DNA of 64,000 nucleotides from Pontixanthobacter luteolus. Its GTDB lineage: Bacteria; Pseudomonadota; Alphaproteobacteria; Sphingomonadales; Sphingomonadaceae. Positions 50,079 through 58,098 of the stretch are shown piece by piece (position 1 is the first letter of the stretch; the number at the start of each line of letters is the position of its first letter). Where the stretch lies: assembly GCF_009828095.1 (NCBI RefSeq), contig NZ_WTYP01000001.1, positions 1,240,001 through 1,304,000 of the forward strand. The letters run 5' to 3'. Under the pieces are notes generated by a model. It was not told the DNA's origin. It worked only from the letters and a program-made list of their open reading frames with translations, and did no database searches. Made by a program: the position numbers and the translations under genes.

Positions 50079-52832
50079 ATGCCTGCCCCTCTGCCCCTCC
50101 CCGCGCTGCATTCGAGCCATGCCGGCACCTGGCTGCGCGATGCGAATGGCAGCACGAGAGGGCTATCCAAGGGCGAGGCGATCATGGCTGCCGCCGATAC
50201 GCCGGCGCTGATCCTCAACGCACCGCTGGTTGCAACGCGGCTTGGCTATCCGGATCTGTCTGGTCTGGACCTGCTGGAGCTCTATGCCTTCGTTTTTCCG
50301 GCCAAATTCTGTGTACCCACGCCCAAGGGTCTTGCCCATGCGCTGGGGCTGGAAGAGCCTGCCAGCGATGATGCGGTTCCTGCGTTGCTGCAGACTGCCG
50401 CCGGTGCGATATTGGAGGTTTGCGAGAGCGAGAACTGGGAACAGCGCGATGGTGCCTGGTCGGCACTGCAATCGCTGACCAAAGCCCGCTGGCCGTGGGC
50501 ACAGGTTCTGGCACCGCATATCCGCAAGCCGGAACGGGCCGAAAGATGGCTGTTTTCCAAATTGCCGGAGTGGGATGAAAGTCCTGAACGTCCGCAACCC
50601 GCCCAGATCATGATGGATGACAGCGAGGTCGAGGCCCAATTAGAGCGGCTGACCGGCGAAGGTGCCGAACGCCGTGATGGCCAGCGCGCCTATGCCAAAG
50701 CCGTCGGCAAGGTTTTCGCCCCGCGCAGTTCGCAAAAGCTGCCCCACGTCCTGCTCGCCCAAGCAGGGACCGGTATTGGCAAGACGCTTGGCTATCTCGC
50801 GCCGTCATCGCTTTGGGCCGAAAGCGCAAAGGGGACCGTGTGGGTGTCCACTTTTACCAAGAACCTGCAGCGCCAACTGCGCAGCGAAAGCCGCCGCGCA
50901 TGGCCGGAAAAACGCGCGGACGGGACGCAGCCAGTGGTGGTTCGCAAGGGGCGCGAGAACTACCTCTGTCTGCTCAATCTGGAGGACGCCCTGCAAGGCG
51001 GCTTCGGCGGCCGCGCCGCGATCCTGGCGCAGCTGGTCGCCCGCTGGGCCAGCTTTTCGCGCGACGGCGACATGATCGGCGGCGACCTGCCGGGCTGGCT
51101 TGGCACGCTCTATCCGAAAAGGGGCATTGCCGCACTGACCGACCAGCGCGGCGAATGTGTCTATGCCGGCTGTCCGCACTACCGGAAATGTTTCATCGAA
51201 CGGGCTGCCCGCGCCTCTGCCCAGGCCGACCTCGTGATCGCCAATCACGCATTGGTGATGATCAATGCGGCGCGCGGCCGTGATCATGCACAGCGCCCGA
51301 GCCGCATCATCTTCGACGAAGGGCATCATGTCTTTCAGGCCGCCGATTCGACATTCGCGGCGGCTCTCACCGGGGCAGAGGCAATCGAATTGCGCCGCTG
51401 GATCATCGGCCCGGAACGCAAAACCAAAGGCCGCAGGCGAGGACTGGCCGCAAGGCTGGCCGACGTCGCCAGTTATGACGATGCCGGCGGCGAAGCGGTC
51501 GAGGCTGCGATAGAGGCGGCGCAGGCCCTGCCCTCCGATGGCTGGTTGCAGCGCCTCAATGACGGCGAGGCTTACGGACCGCTGGAAAAGCTGCTCGGCG
51601 CGGTCCGCGCGCTCACTTATGCGCGCGATGAAAGCGGCGGGCAGGAAGCCGGCTACGGCATCGAGACGGAAGCCGCGCAGCTGCCGGGTAATTTCGTCCA
51701 GCTGGCCGGAGAGGCGGAGGAGGCTCTCGCCCGAATTCGGCACCCTCTGGTCAAGCTCGGCGTCCGGCTTGAGGCGATTGTAGAGGATGCACCCGACTGG
51801 CTCGACGGACAGGGCCGTGCGCGGATCGAAGGAGCCCGTTACTCGCTCGCCTGGCGGGTTGATCTGATTGGTGCATGGGAATCGCTGCTCAACCGGCTTG
51901 GCGGGCCAAGCGATCCGCAGTTCGTCGACTGGCTGGCGGTGGATCGCAGCGATGCGCGCGAATTCGATATCGGGATACACCGGCGCTGGCTCGACCCAAT
52001 GAAACCCTTTGCCAAAGTCGTCCTCGAACCATCGCACGGGGTGATGCTGACATCTGCCACGCTGACCGACCGCGGGCCGGACGGCAAAGACTGGGAAAGC
52101 GCGGTCGCCGCCAGCGGCACTCATCATATCGAGGTCAAACCGCAGCTGTCGTCGGCGGAAAGCCCGTTCGATTACGCCAACCGGGCAGAGGTACTGATTG
52201 TTACCGACATCAAGCGCGGCGATCTGCCGGCGCTGGCCGGCGCCTATGCCCGTATCATCGAGGCCGCCGGCGGCGGGGTGTTGGGGTTGTTCACCGCGAT
52301 TCGCCGGTTGCGGGTCGTGCACGGGCGCATTGCTGACAGGCTTGCCCGGGCGGGGTTGCCGCTGTTCGCGCAGCATGTCGATCCGATCGACACCGGTACG
52401 CTGGTGGATATCTTTCGCGACGATCCTCGCGCATCCCTTCTCGGCACAGATGCCTTGCGGGACGGTGTCGACGTGCCTGGCGAAAGCCTGCGCTGCGTGG
52501 CGATGGAAGGCGTGCCATGGCCGAAACCCAGCATCCTCCACCGCGCAAGGCGCGCGGCGGGCGGCGGCAGCGCATATGACGACAGGCTTATTCGCGCCCG
52601 CCTCGCGCAAGCATTCGGGCGCCTGATCCGCAGCAAGGATGACAAGGGCCACTTCATCGTCCTGTCCGCTGCGTTCCCCAGTCGGCTGCTCAGCGCCTTT
52701 CCCGAAGGCACCCCTGTCATACGCCTTACACTGGAGGAGGCTTTACAACGCGTCGCAGAAGGTGTTTCGGGAGAACGCAGATCTGCGGAGGTTCCCGCGC
52801 TGGACATCGATGAGGACGAAATCCCCTTTTGA
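50079..52832 (+). CDS. DinG/Rad3-type Fe-S DNA helicase
   Basis: A 917-residue superfamily 2 helicase. Walker A is AQAGTGIGKTLGYLAP (about 225-240); four cysteines for a 4Fe-4S cluster are C297 (NYLCLLNL), C360, C365 and C371 (GECVYAGCPHYRKCF); the DEAH-type motif is IIFDEGHH near 410; the C-terminal half has LTSATLTDRG, the ...LLGTDALRDGVDVPGESLRCV block and QAFGRLIRSKDD. The first 200 residues are an extra N-terminal domain. DinG unwinds D-loops, R-loops and forks. The start at 50079 avoids the overlap with the exported gene; the SD is weak. Its stop overlaps the next gene's TTG. Confidence 0.93.
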   Translation: MPAPLPLPALHSSHAGTWLRDANGSTRGLSKGEAIMAAADTPALILNAPLVATRLGYPDLSGLDLLELYAFVFPAKFCVPTPKGLAHALGLEEPASDDAVPALLQTAAGAILEVCESENWEQRDGAWSALQSLTKARWPWAQVLAPHIRKPERAERWLFSKLPEWDESPERPQPAQIMMDDSEVEAQLERLTGEGAERRDGQRAYAKAVGKVFAPRSSQKLPHVLLAQAGTGIGKTLGYLAPSSLWAESAKGTVWVSTFTKNLQRQLRSESRRAWPEKRADGTQPVVVRKGRENYLCLLNLEDALQGGFGGRAAILAQLVARWASFSRDGDMIGGDLPGWLGTLYPKRGIAALTDQRGECVYAGCPHYRKCFIERAARASAQADLVIANHALVMINAARGRDHAQRPSRIIFDEGHHVFQAADSTFAAALTGAEAIELRRWIIGPERKTKGRRRGLAARLADVASYDDAGGEAVEAAIEAAQALPSDGWLQRLNDGEAYGPLEKLLGAVRALTYARDESGGQEAGYGIETEAAQLPGNFVQLAGEAEEALARIRHPLVKLGVRLEAIVEDAPDWLDGQGRARIEGARYSLAWRVDLIGAWESLLNRLGGPSDPQFVDWLAVDRSDAREFDIGIHRRWLDPMKPFAKVVLEPSHGVMLTSATLTDRGPDGKDWESAVAASGTHHIEVKPQLSSAESPFDYANRAEVLIVTDIKRGDLPALAGAYARIIEAAGGGVLGLFTAIRRLRVVHGRIADRLARAGLPLFAQHVDPIDTGTLVDIFRDDPRASLLGTDALRDGVDVPGESLRCVAMEGVPWPKPSILHRARRAAGGGSAYDDRLIRARLAQAFGRLIRSKDDKGHFIVLSAAFPSRLLSAFPEGTPVIRLTLEEALQRVAEGVSGERRSAEVPALDIDEDEIPF

Positions 52833-53356
52833 AAACTCTTGCCCTTCTCCGCCATGCGAAGTCCGACTGGGATGATCTGGGGACGCGCGATTTCGACCGC
52901 GGTCTCAATGATCGGGGGCAGAAGGGTGCGCGTCTGATCGGCAGGCATATCGCCGATTACGGGACCAAGTTCGACGTCGTCATTGCCAGCCCGGCCCAGC
53001 GTGTGAAATTGACCGCGCAGTCTGCCCTGCCCGATGCAGAGCCGGTTTGGGACAAACGGCTTTATCTGGCCAGTACCGATACGATCATCGAGGCGATTCA
53101 GGACCATGCAGGCGATGCAGATGCGCTGCTAGTAGTAGGGCACAATCCTGGTCTTCAGGAAATGCTTTTTACGCTGGTCGCACCGTCAGCCGAAAATGCC
53201 CTGTTCGATGAGGCAGCGACAAAATATCCAACCGCGACCTTTGCGGTATTCGAACTGGATATCGACGACTGGGCTGATTTACAGGAAGATTGCGGAAAGC
53301 TCGTGCATTTCAAACGTCCGCGCGACCTTGATCCCGATTTGGGCCCAGAGTTTTAA
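52829..53356 (+). CDS. SixA-like histidine phosphatase
   Basis: A 175-residue protein: KTLALLRHAKSDWDD (phosphohistidine H9 in the RH[AG] motif), LNDRGQKGARLIG, VIASPAQRVKLTAQ, and VVGHNPGLQEM with the second histidine. It belongs to the small branch of histidine phosphatases which includes SixA, a phosphatase of HPt domains. The start is TTG at 52829, overlapping the helicase stop as TTGA. The C-terminus overlaps the end of soxR on the other strand by a few bases. Confidence 0.92.
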   Translation: MKTLALLRHAKSDWDDLGTRDFDRGLNDRGQKGARLIGRHIADYGTKFDVVIASPAQRVKLTAQSALPDAEPVWDKRLYLASTDTIIEAIQDHAGDADALLVVGHNPGLQEMLFTLVAPSAENALFDEAATKYPTATFAVFELDIDDWADLQEDCGKLVHFKRPRDLDPDLGPEF

Positions 53357-53793
53357 CCGAGCGCATTGCGCGGCCCCGGCCCTTCGGCAGCGAGCCGGTC
53401 ATCCTTGTTGTAAATCCGGCATTTCTTCAGGCTCAGGCAGCCGCAACCGATGCACCCGTCAAGCGTTGAACGCACGCGCTGCAGTTCGTCGATTCTCCGG
53501 TCAATCTCGGACCGTATCGACGTGCTTATTCGCGCCCAGTCCCGCGCGTTCGGGGTCCGGCCATGGGGCAAGCGGGCCAATTCGGCCTCGATCTGGTCAA
53601 GCGCCAGCCCCAGCCGCTGGGCGATCATGACAAAGCTGAGCCGGCGAATGTCGGAACGCAGGAAACGGCGCTGGTTTCCGCTGGTTCGCATCGGTTCGAC
53701 AAGGCCGCGTTCCTCGTAGAAGCGGATTGCCGAAACGCTCAGTCCGGTGCGCCGGGCAAGGTCACCAATCGTCAGGGTATCGTTCGCTTTCAT
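53353..53793 (-). CDS. soxR: redox-sensitive transcriptional activator SoxR
   Basis: A 146-residue MerR-family protein: HTH LTIGDLARRTGLSVSAIRFYEERGLVEPMRTSGNQRRF, dimer helix, and the 2Fe-2S cysteines C114, C117, C119 and C125 in GCIGCGCLSLKKC. The spacing CX2CXCX5C is that of SoxR and not of other MerR proteins. It senses redox-active compounds through cluster oxidation. It is divergent from a VOC-family gene, with a clear sox box in the 113-base gap. Confidence 0.96.
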   Translation of the reverse strand: MKANDTLTIGDLARRTGLSVSAIRFYEERGLVEPMRTSGNQRRFLRSDIRRLSFVMIAQRLGLALDQIEAELARLPHGRTPNARDWARISTSIRSEIDRRIDELQRVRSTLDGCIGCGCLSLKKCRIYNKDDRLAAEGPGPRNALG

Positions 53794-53820
53794 CGATTAC
53801 AGTCATAGGGATTTACACAC

Positions 53821-53851
53821 TTGACCTCAAGTTAGCTTGAGGTTGTATCTG
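53821..53851 (+). promoter_or_regulatory. SoxR box inside a 19-base-spacer promoter
   Basis: CCTCAAGTTAGCTTGAGG at 53825-53842 is a near-perfect inverted repeat and differs by one base from the classic soxS box. It sits between -35 TTGACC (53821-53826) and -10 TATCTG (53846-53851), with a 19-base spacer, the over-long spacing corrected by MerR-type activators. It points toward the VOC gene at 53907 and overlaps the soxR upstream region. Confidence 0.9.
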
Positions 53852-53906
53852 ATTCTGCATCGCAAGAACGAGGCTGATTTCGGGCCTCCCGAACAGGAGA
53901 ATAGCG

Positions 53907-54278
53907 ATGCCGAATGGACAACTCGAACACGCCAATATTTCCGTCACCGATCCGGAAAGGAGCGCGGCATTGCTGATCGATATGCTCGGCTGGAAAGAAC
54001 GGTGGCGCGGCCCGTCGATGAAATACGGCAGATCGGTGCATGTGGGGGACAGCAAAACCTATCTTGCCCTGTACACCGGCAGCCATGTCTCCGGGGGATA
54101 TGAGAAAGGCAATCCGCTCAACCACATCGCCTTTGTTGTGGATGATCTGGATGCAGCCGAGAAAGTCGTCGCAGACCACGGACTGACACCATTTGGCCAT
54201 GACGATTACGAACCCGGCCGCCGGTTTTACTTCTTCGACTGGGACGGCATCGAATTTGAGGTGGTCAGCTATGAATGA
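53907..54278 (+). CDS. VOC family protein (glyoxalase/bleomycin-resistance fold), SoxR-controlled
   Basis: A 123-residue protein: GQLEHANISVTDPERSAALLIDMLGWKERWRGPSMKYGRSVHVGDSKTYLALYTGS, then NHIAFVVDDLDAAEKVVADHG...GRRFYFFDWDGIEFEVVSYE. The two beta-alpha-beta-beta-beta modules with metal-ligand positions H in LEHANISV, H in NHIAFVV and E in IEFEVVSY fit a VOC metalloenzyme or binding protein. Relatives detoxify methylglyoxal, fosfomycin or bleomycin. The upstream sox box indicates induction by redox-active toxins. GGAG and GCG precede the ATG. Confidence 0.9.
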   Translation: MPNGQLEHANISVTDPERSAALLIDMLGWKERWRGPSMKYGRSVHVGDSKTYLALYTGSHVSGGYEKGNPLNHIAFVVDDLDAAEKVVADHGLTPFGHDDYEPGRRFYFFDWDGIEFEVVSYE

Positions 54279-54407
54279 GCCGATCCTGAGACGCCCGCTC
54301 TTCAACCCGGCTGGTTCCAAGCCGCACCGGCCCGGCGGCGCAAAGCCCGTTCACAACACCGCTCTTGCCTGTATGAGAGGAAGGAGAAAATTACAGGGGA
54401 CATGATT

Positions 54408-55670
54408 ATGAAGCATCTTTCAATCGGCATCGGCGTGGCGGCAGCAGCTTTGCTGGCAAGTCCGGCATTGGCCGAAACCACGTATGTCACCGCTGACCGG
54501 ATGCTGGATGTGGAAAGCGGCCGCTATGTCGCTGCGCCCCTGATCACGATCGAGGACGGCAAAATCGTTGCAGTCAGCAGCGGCGCTTCGCCAGAAGGCG
54601 CCAATGTGATCGACCTGTCCGGCCATACGCTGATGCCGGGGTTGATCGACATGCATGTCCACCTCGACGGACGGCCTGAATATGGCGGTTATAGCGGGCT
54701 ACAATTCAGCGACCGTTTCTGGTCCGTCATCGGCGCTGCCAACGCCCGCAACATGTTGCACGCCGGTTTTACAACTGTCCGCAATCTGGGCGCGTCCGAT
54801 TACAATGTGGTCGGGCTGGACCAGGCGATCGAGGCTGGCTGGGTGGAAGGTCCGCGGATTGTTGGCGCGGCCCACGCGCTGGGCGCAACCGGGGGACACT
54901 GCGACCAGACGTTCCTGCCGCCCAGTTTTGACGCGAAGAGTCCAGCGGTGGGCGACAGCCCCGATGAACTGCGCAAACGCGTGCGCGAACAGCGCAAATA
55001 CGGCGCCGAAGTCATCAAGGCGTGCGCAACCGGCGGCGTATTCTCTCGCAATACCGCGCCCGGCATTCAGCAGCTTACACTTGAAGAACTCACCGCTATC
55101 GCAGACGAGGCGCATTTCTGGGGCCTGAAAGCGGCAGCCCACGCTCACGGAGCAGCGGGTATCAAGGCGGCGATCCGCGCAGGGTTCGATACCATCGAAC
55201 ATGCCAGCTATGCCGACGATGAAGCGATCAAGCTTGCCAAGGAACGCGGCACTTTCTTTTCCATGGATATCTTCAACACCGAATACACCCTGTCACAAGG
55301 CGCGGCGAACGGTGTGCTGGAAGAAAACCTCAACAAGGAACGCGAGCTGAGCCAGGCACAGCGCGACAATTTCCGCAGTGCTCACAAGGCCGGTGTACGT
55401 ATGGTTTTCGCGAGTGATGCGGGCGTGATGCCGCACGAGGATGTGGGCGGCCAGTTCCGCGTTATGGTCGAATACGGGATGACCCCTGCAGAGGCTTACC
55501 GGGCGGCGACGGTCAATGCAGCAGAAGCTCTGGGACAGGCAGGCAAGGTCGGCGTGATCAAGCCGGGTGCATGGGCAGACATGATCGCAGTCGACGGCGA
55601 TCCGCTGAATGATGTCAGCCAAATGACCGACGTAGATGCCGTGATCAAAGGCGGTGTTCGGGTAAAATAA
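54408..55670 (+). CDS. secreted metal-dependent amidohydrolase (prolidase-like)
   Basis: A 420-residue exported enzyme. A signal peptide (MKHLSIGIGVAAAALLASPALAE) leads to the amidohydrolase core: metal motif PGLIDMHVHLDG, the lysine in VIKACATGGVFSR (carbamylated in this family), AAHAHGAAG, IEHASYADD, and FASDAGVMPHEDVGGQF with the catalytic Asp. The closing part VKPGAWADMIAVDGDPLNDVS is standard. Related enzymes hydrolyse X-Pro or other dipeptides, or N-acyl amino acids. GGGGA lies eight bases before ATG 54408; ATG 54402 is possible. A second such enzyme is at 10.8 kb. Confidence 0.93.
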   Translation: MKHLSIGIGVAAAALLASPALAETTYVTADRMLDVESGRYVAAPLITIEDGKIVAVSSGASPEGANVIDLSGHTLMPGLIDMHVHLDGRPEYGGYSGLQFSDRFWSVIGAANARNMLHAGFTTVRNLGASDYNVVGLDQAIEAGWVEGPRIVGAAHALGATGGHCDQTFLPPSFDAKSPAVGDSPDELRKRVREQRKYGAEVIKACATGGVFSRNTAPGIQQLTLEELTAIADEAHFWGLKAAAHAHGAAGIKAAIRAGFDTIEHASYADDEAIKLAKERGTFFSMDIFNTEYTLSQGAANGVLEENLNKERELSQAQRDNFRSAHKAGVRMVFASDAGVMPHEDVGGQFRVMVEYGMTPAEAYRAATVNAAEALGQAGKVGVIKPGAWADMIAVDGDPLNDVSQMTDVDAVIKGGVRVK

Positions 55671-55681
55671 CCGGCGGCTTT

Positions 55682-56302
55682 TTAAAGCAGCGATGCCTGG
55701 CTGCTGCGCGACCACGGTTCATCCGTCCGGTCGATCAGCAGCCGGTCATTCCACGGCCTGCACAGCCGCAATGCCGCCTCGGGTTCGCCTGTAAGCCAGG
55801 TTTCGTAAGTTTCCGGCGCAAGCAGCACCGGCATACGCGAATGGACCTCGGCAGCGGTGCCGGCGGCCTCGGTCATGATCATCGAATAGCCGTCGCCCCA
55901 TTCGTCACTGGTTCGCCAGATACCCGCTGCGGCGAACAGGTCGGTGCCGGGCATTCCCATCCATGTCCGGGTCATCGCACCCTTTGGGCCTTCCGCCTCC
56001 GCCCAGCCGGTCAAGGGGATCAGACAGCGCCGTTTCTGGAAACTCGATTTCCAGAAAAACCCGTCGATCTTGTCCGTCCGGGCATTGTTCACCGGCTTGG
56101 GCTTCAACGGCTGGCCCGACGCGCCCTTGCGCTGCAGCGGGAAACCCCATCCCATTTGCGTGACCGCGCCGCCTGCGACGACCAGTCCGGGGTAACCGGG
56201 ATAAACCTCTCCGCCGACATTCGACCCTGCCGCTTCGTTCACAGCATCGAACCAGCCTGCCACCTCATCCGGAGTTTTCGTCATACGGTAGAGATTGCAC
56301 AT
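55682..56302 (-). CDS. SRAP family abasic-site protein (HMCES/YedK type)
   Basis: A 206-residue protein beginning MCNLYRMT, so Cys2 is the nucleophile after Met removal. YPGYPGLVVAGGAVTQMGWGFP, KPVNNARTDKI with Asn, RRCLIPLTGWAEAEG with Glu, and MIMTEAAGTAAEVHSRMPVLL with His complete the active site. SRAP proteins form a thiazolidine crosslink with abasic DNA and protect it. The family is widespread next to SOS genes; none is visible here. It is 7 bases from ubiA, on the same strand. Confidence 0.95.
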   Translation of the reverse strand: MCNLYRMTKTPDEVAGWFDAVNEAAGSNVGGEVYPGYPGLVVAGGAVTQMGWGFPLQRKGASGQPLKPKPVNNARTDKIDGFFWKSSFQKRRCLIPLTGWAEAEGPKGAMTRTWMGMPGTDLFAAAGIWRTSDEWGDGYSMIMTEAAGTAAEVHSRMPVLLAPETYETWLTGEPEAALRLCRPWNDRLLIDRTDEPWSRSSQASLL

Positions 56303-56308
56303 CGGCGT

Positions 56309-57247
56309 TCAGGCTCCTGCATTTCCTATCACGAAACAGGCGGCGGCCATTAGCGCCCCTGCCCAGCGATTCGACCGGAACCGGTCCAGCGGATTGGATG
56401 GGTCGTCCGGGTCGAGCGTGACAACCTGCCAGATCAAATGCACCGCAACCGGCACCAAAGCCAGCAGCGCCACCCAGTCTGCCCTGAGTAGCCAGAAGCC
56501 CAGCGCCCAAAGTCCGACCGCGCAGCCGTAGAACAACGTCACCCCGCCCTTCACGCTGGCGCCCAGTCGCAGCGCAGAGGATTTGATCCCGACTATCGCG
56601 TCGTCCTCGCGGTCTTGCAGCGCATAGATCGTGTCGAAACCGATCACCCACAGGGCAGCTCCCGCATAGATGGCCGCGATTGCATCCAGATTGTCAGTGC
56701 GGAGCGCAAACCAGCCCACCGGAAGGCCCCACGTAAAGACCATGCCCAGCCATGCCTGCGGCCACCAGGTAATGCGTTTCATGAACGGATAGGCTGCCAC
56801 GAGGGCCAAACTGCCCAGCGCGACAATCTGCGCCTCGATCCGCAACTGCAGAAGGACGGTTAGGCCAATCAGACACAGGAACAGCAGCCATGCCCAAGCC
56901 GCTTTCTTGCTGATCCGGCCACTGGCGACGGGCCGCGATGCGGTCCGTTCCACCTGCCGGTCCAGTTTCGCATCAACGATGTCGTTATAGACGCAGCCGG
57001 CACCGCGCATGGCAATGCTTCCCAGCAGCAACCAGCCCAGCAAATCGAGCTGCGGACCTGCCCCTGCGAGCCACACGCCCCATGCGCAGGGCCAGAACAG
57101 CAGCCACCAGCCAATCGGTCGGTCAAACCGTGCCAACTGAGCGAGATCGCGCGGCACCTGCGGCAGGCGCGCGACAAGGCCGCGATGCTCTGTGTCCGGC
57201 ACGATATCTTTAGCATGTGCCGGATTGGGGACGGTCTGATCACTCAT
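56309..57247 (-). CDS. ubiA: 4-hydroxybenzoate polyprenyltransferase
   Basis: A 312-residue membrane enzyme with about eight helices. The first Asp-rich motif is RGAGCVYNDIVDAKLDRQVERTASRP and the second is IGFDTIYALQDREDDAIVGIKSSAL. DRPIGWWLLFWPCAWGVW at the start is typical of UbiA. It joins the polyprenyl chain made by the synthase at 5.9-7.0 kb to 4-hydroxybenzoate, the second ubiquinone step. It is divergent from rsmE, 38 bases away, and precedes the SRAP gene by 6. Confidence 0.96.
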   Translation of the reverse strand: MSDQTVPNPAHAKDIVPDTEHRGLVARLPQVPRDLAQLARFDRPIGWWLLFWPCAWGVWLAGAGPQLDLLGWLLLGSIAMRGAGCVYNDIVDAKLDRQVERTASRPVASGRISKKAAWAWLLFLCLIGLTVLLQLRIEAQIVALGSLALVAAYPFMKRITWWPQAWLGMVFTWGLPVGWFALRTDNLDAIAAIYAGAALWVIGFDTIYALQDREDDAIVGIKSSALRLGASVKGGVTLFYGCAVGLWALGFWLLRADWVALLALVPVAVHLIWQVVTLDPDDPSNPLDRFRSNRWAGALMAAACFVIGNAGA

Positions 57248-57285
57248 ACTTGCCTACTACCGCCTGCCGGGCTTAGTGCAAAGCC

Positions 57286-58044
57286 ATGCCCGCTACTCCC
57301 GCATGGCCTCCGCGCAGCGCACCTCGCCTGTTTGTCGAAACACAGCTGAATCCGGGCGCCTCGATAGAGCTCGACGGGACCAGGGCCCACTACCTGTCGC
57401 GGGTAATGCGGGTGCGCGAAGGCGACACGATTGTCCTGTGCGATGACCAGACCGGCGAATGGGCGGCAACCGTGACGGATGCCGGCAAACGGTCGGTCAG
57501 CGTGGCGGTCGATCAGATGATGCGGGAACGCGAACAAGTACCTGATTTCTGGCTTTGTCCGGCTCTGCTAAAAAAGGACCGCTTCGATCTGGTTCTGGAA
57601 AAGGCGACGGAACTGGGTGTTCGCCGGATCGCCCCGATCGTCACGCGGCGCTGCGTTGCGGACAAGCTTAATATGCAGCGTGCGCAAACCATTGTGACCG
57701 AGGCGGCAGAACAGTGCGCGCGGACCGCCCTGCCCGAATTGTCGCCGGTCATCCGGTTTGCGGACATGATCGGAAACTGGCCTGAAGACCGCACACTGTT
57801 TTTTGCCGACGAACAGGGCGGTGAAGATGCAGCGGCGGCGTTCGCCTACATTCGCGGTCCTTGCGCATTGATCACCGGGCCAGAGGGCGGCTTCGATGAC
57901 AGCGAACGCGAAATTCTCCGATCGCACGAGCGCGTGAAACCAATTTCACTCGGCCCGCGAATACTACGAGGAGAGACCGCGACCATCGCGGCGGTGGCGC
58001 TATGGATGGGCATCGCGGGTGACTGGACGCAAGAGAGGGGTTGA
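57286..58044 (+). CDS. rsmE: 16S rRNA (uracil-1498-N3)-methyltransferase
   Basis: A 252-residue SPOUT methyltransferase. The N-terminal PUA-like part has RAHYLSRVMRVREGDTIVLCD; the knot domain has LLKKDRFDLVLEKATELGVRRIAPIVTRR, ALITGPEGGFDDSEREI and ISLGPRILRGETATIAAVALW. It methylates U1498 of 16S rRNA using S-adenosylmethionine. It is followed by the glutamate-cysteine ligase gene after 54 bases. Confidence 0.96.
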   Translation: MPATPAWPPRSAPRLFVETQLNPGASIELDGTRAHYLSRVMRVREGDTIVLCDDQTGEWAATVTDAGKRSVSVAVDQMMREREQVPDFWLCPALLKKDRFDLVLEKATELGVRRIAPIVTRRCVADKLNMQRAQTIVTEAAEQCARTALPELSPVIRFADMIGNWPEDRTLFFADEQGGEDAAAAFAYIRGPCALITGPEGGFDDSEREILRSHERVKPISLGPRILRGETATIAAVALWMGIAGDWTQERG

Positions 58045-58098
58045 GATGCGGAACTTTACATCTGGTCAGGCGCGCGCCGGTTGCCTATCGAAACTGAT

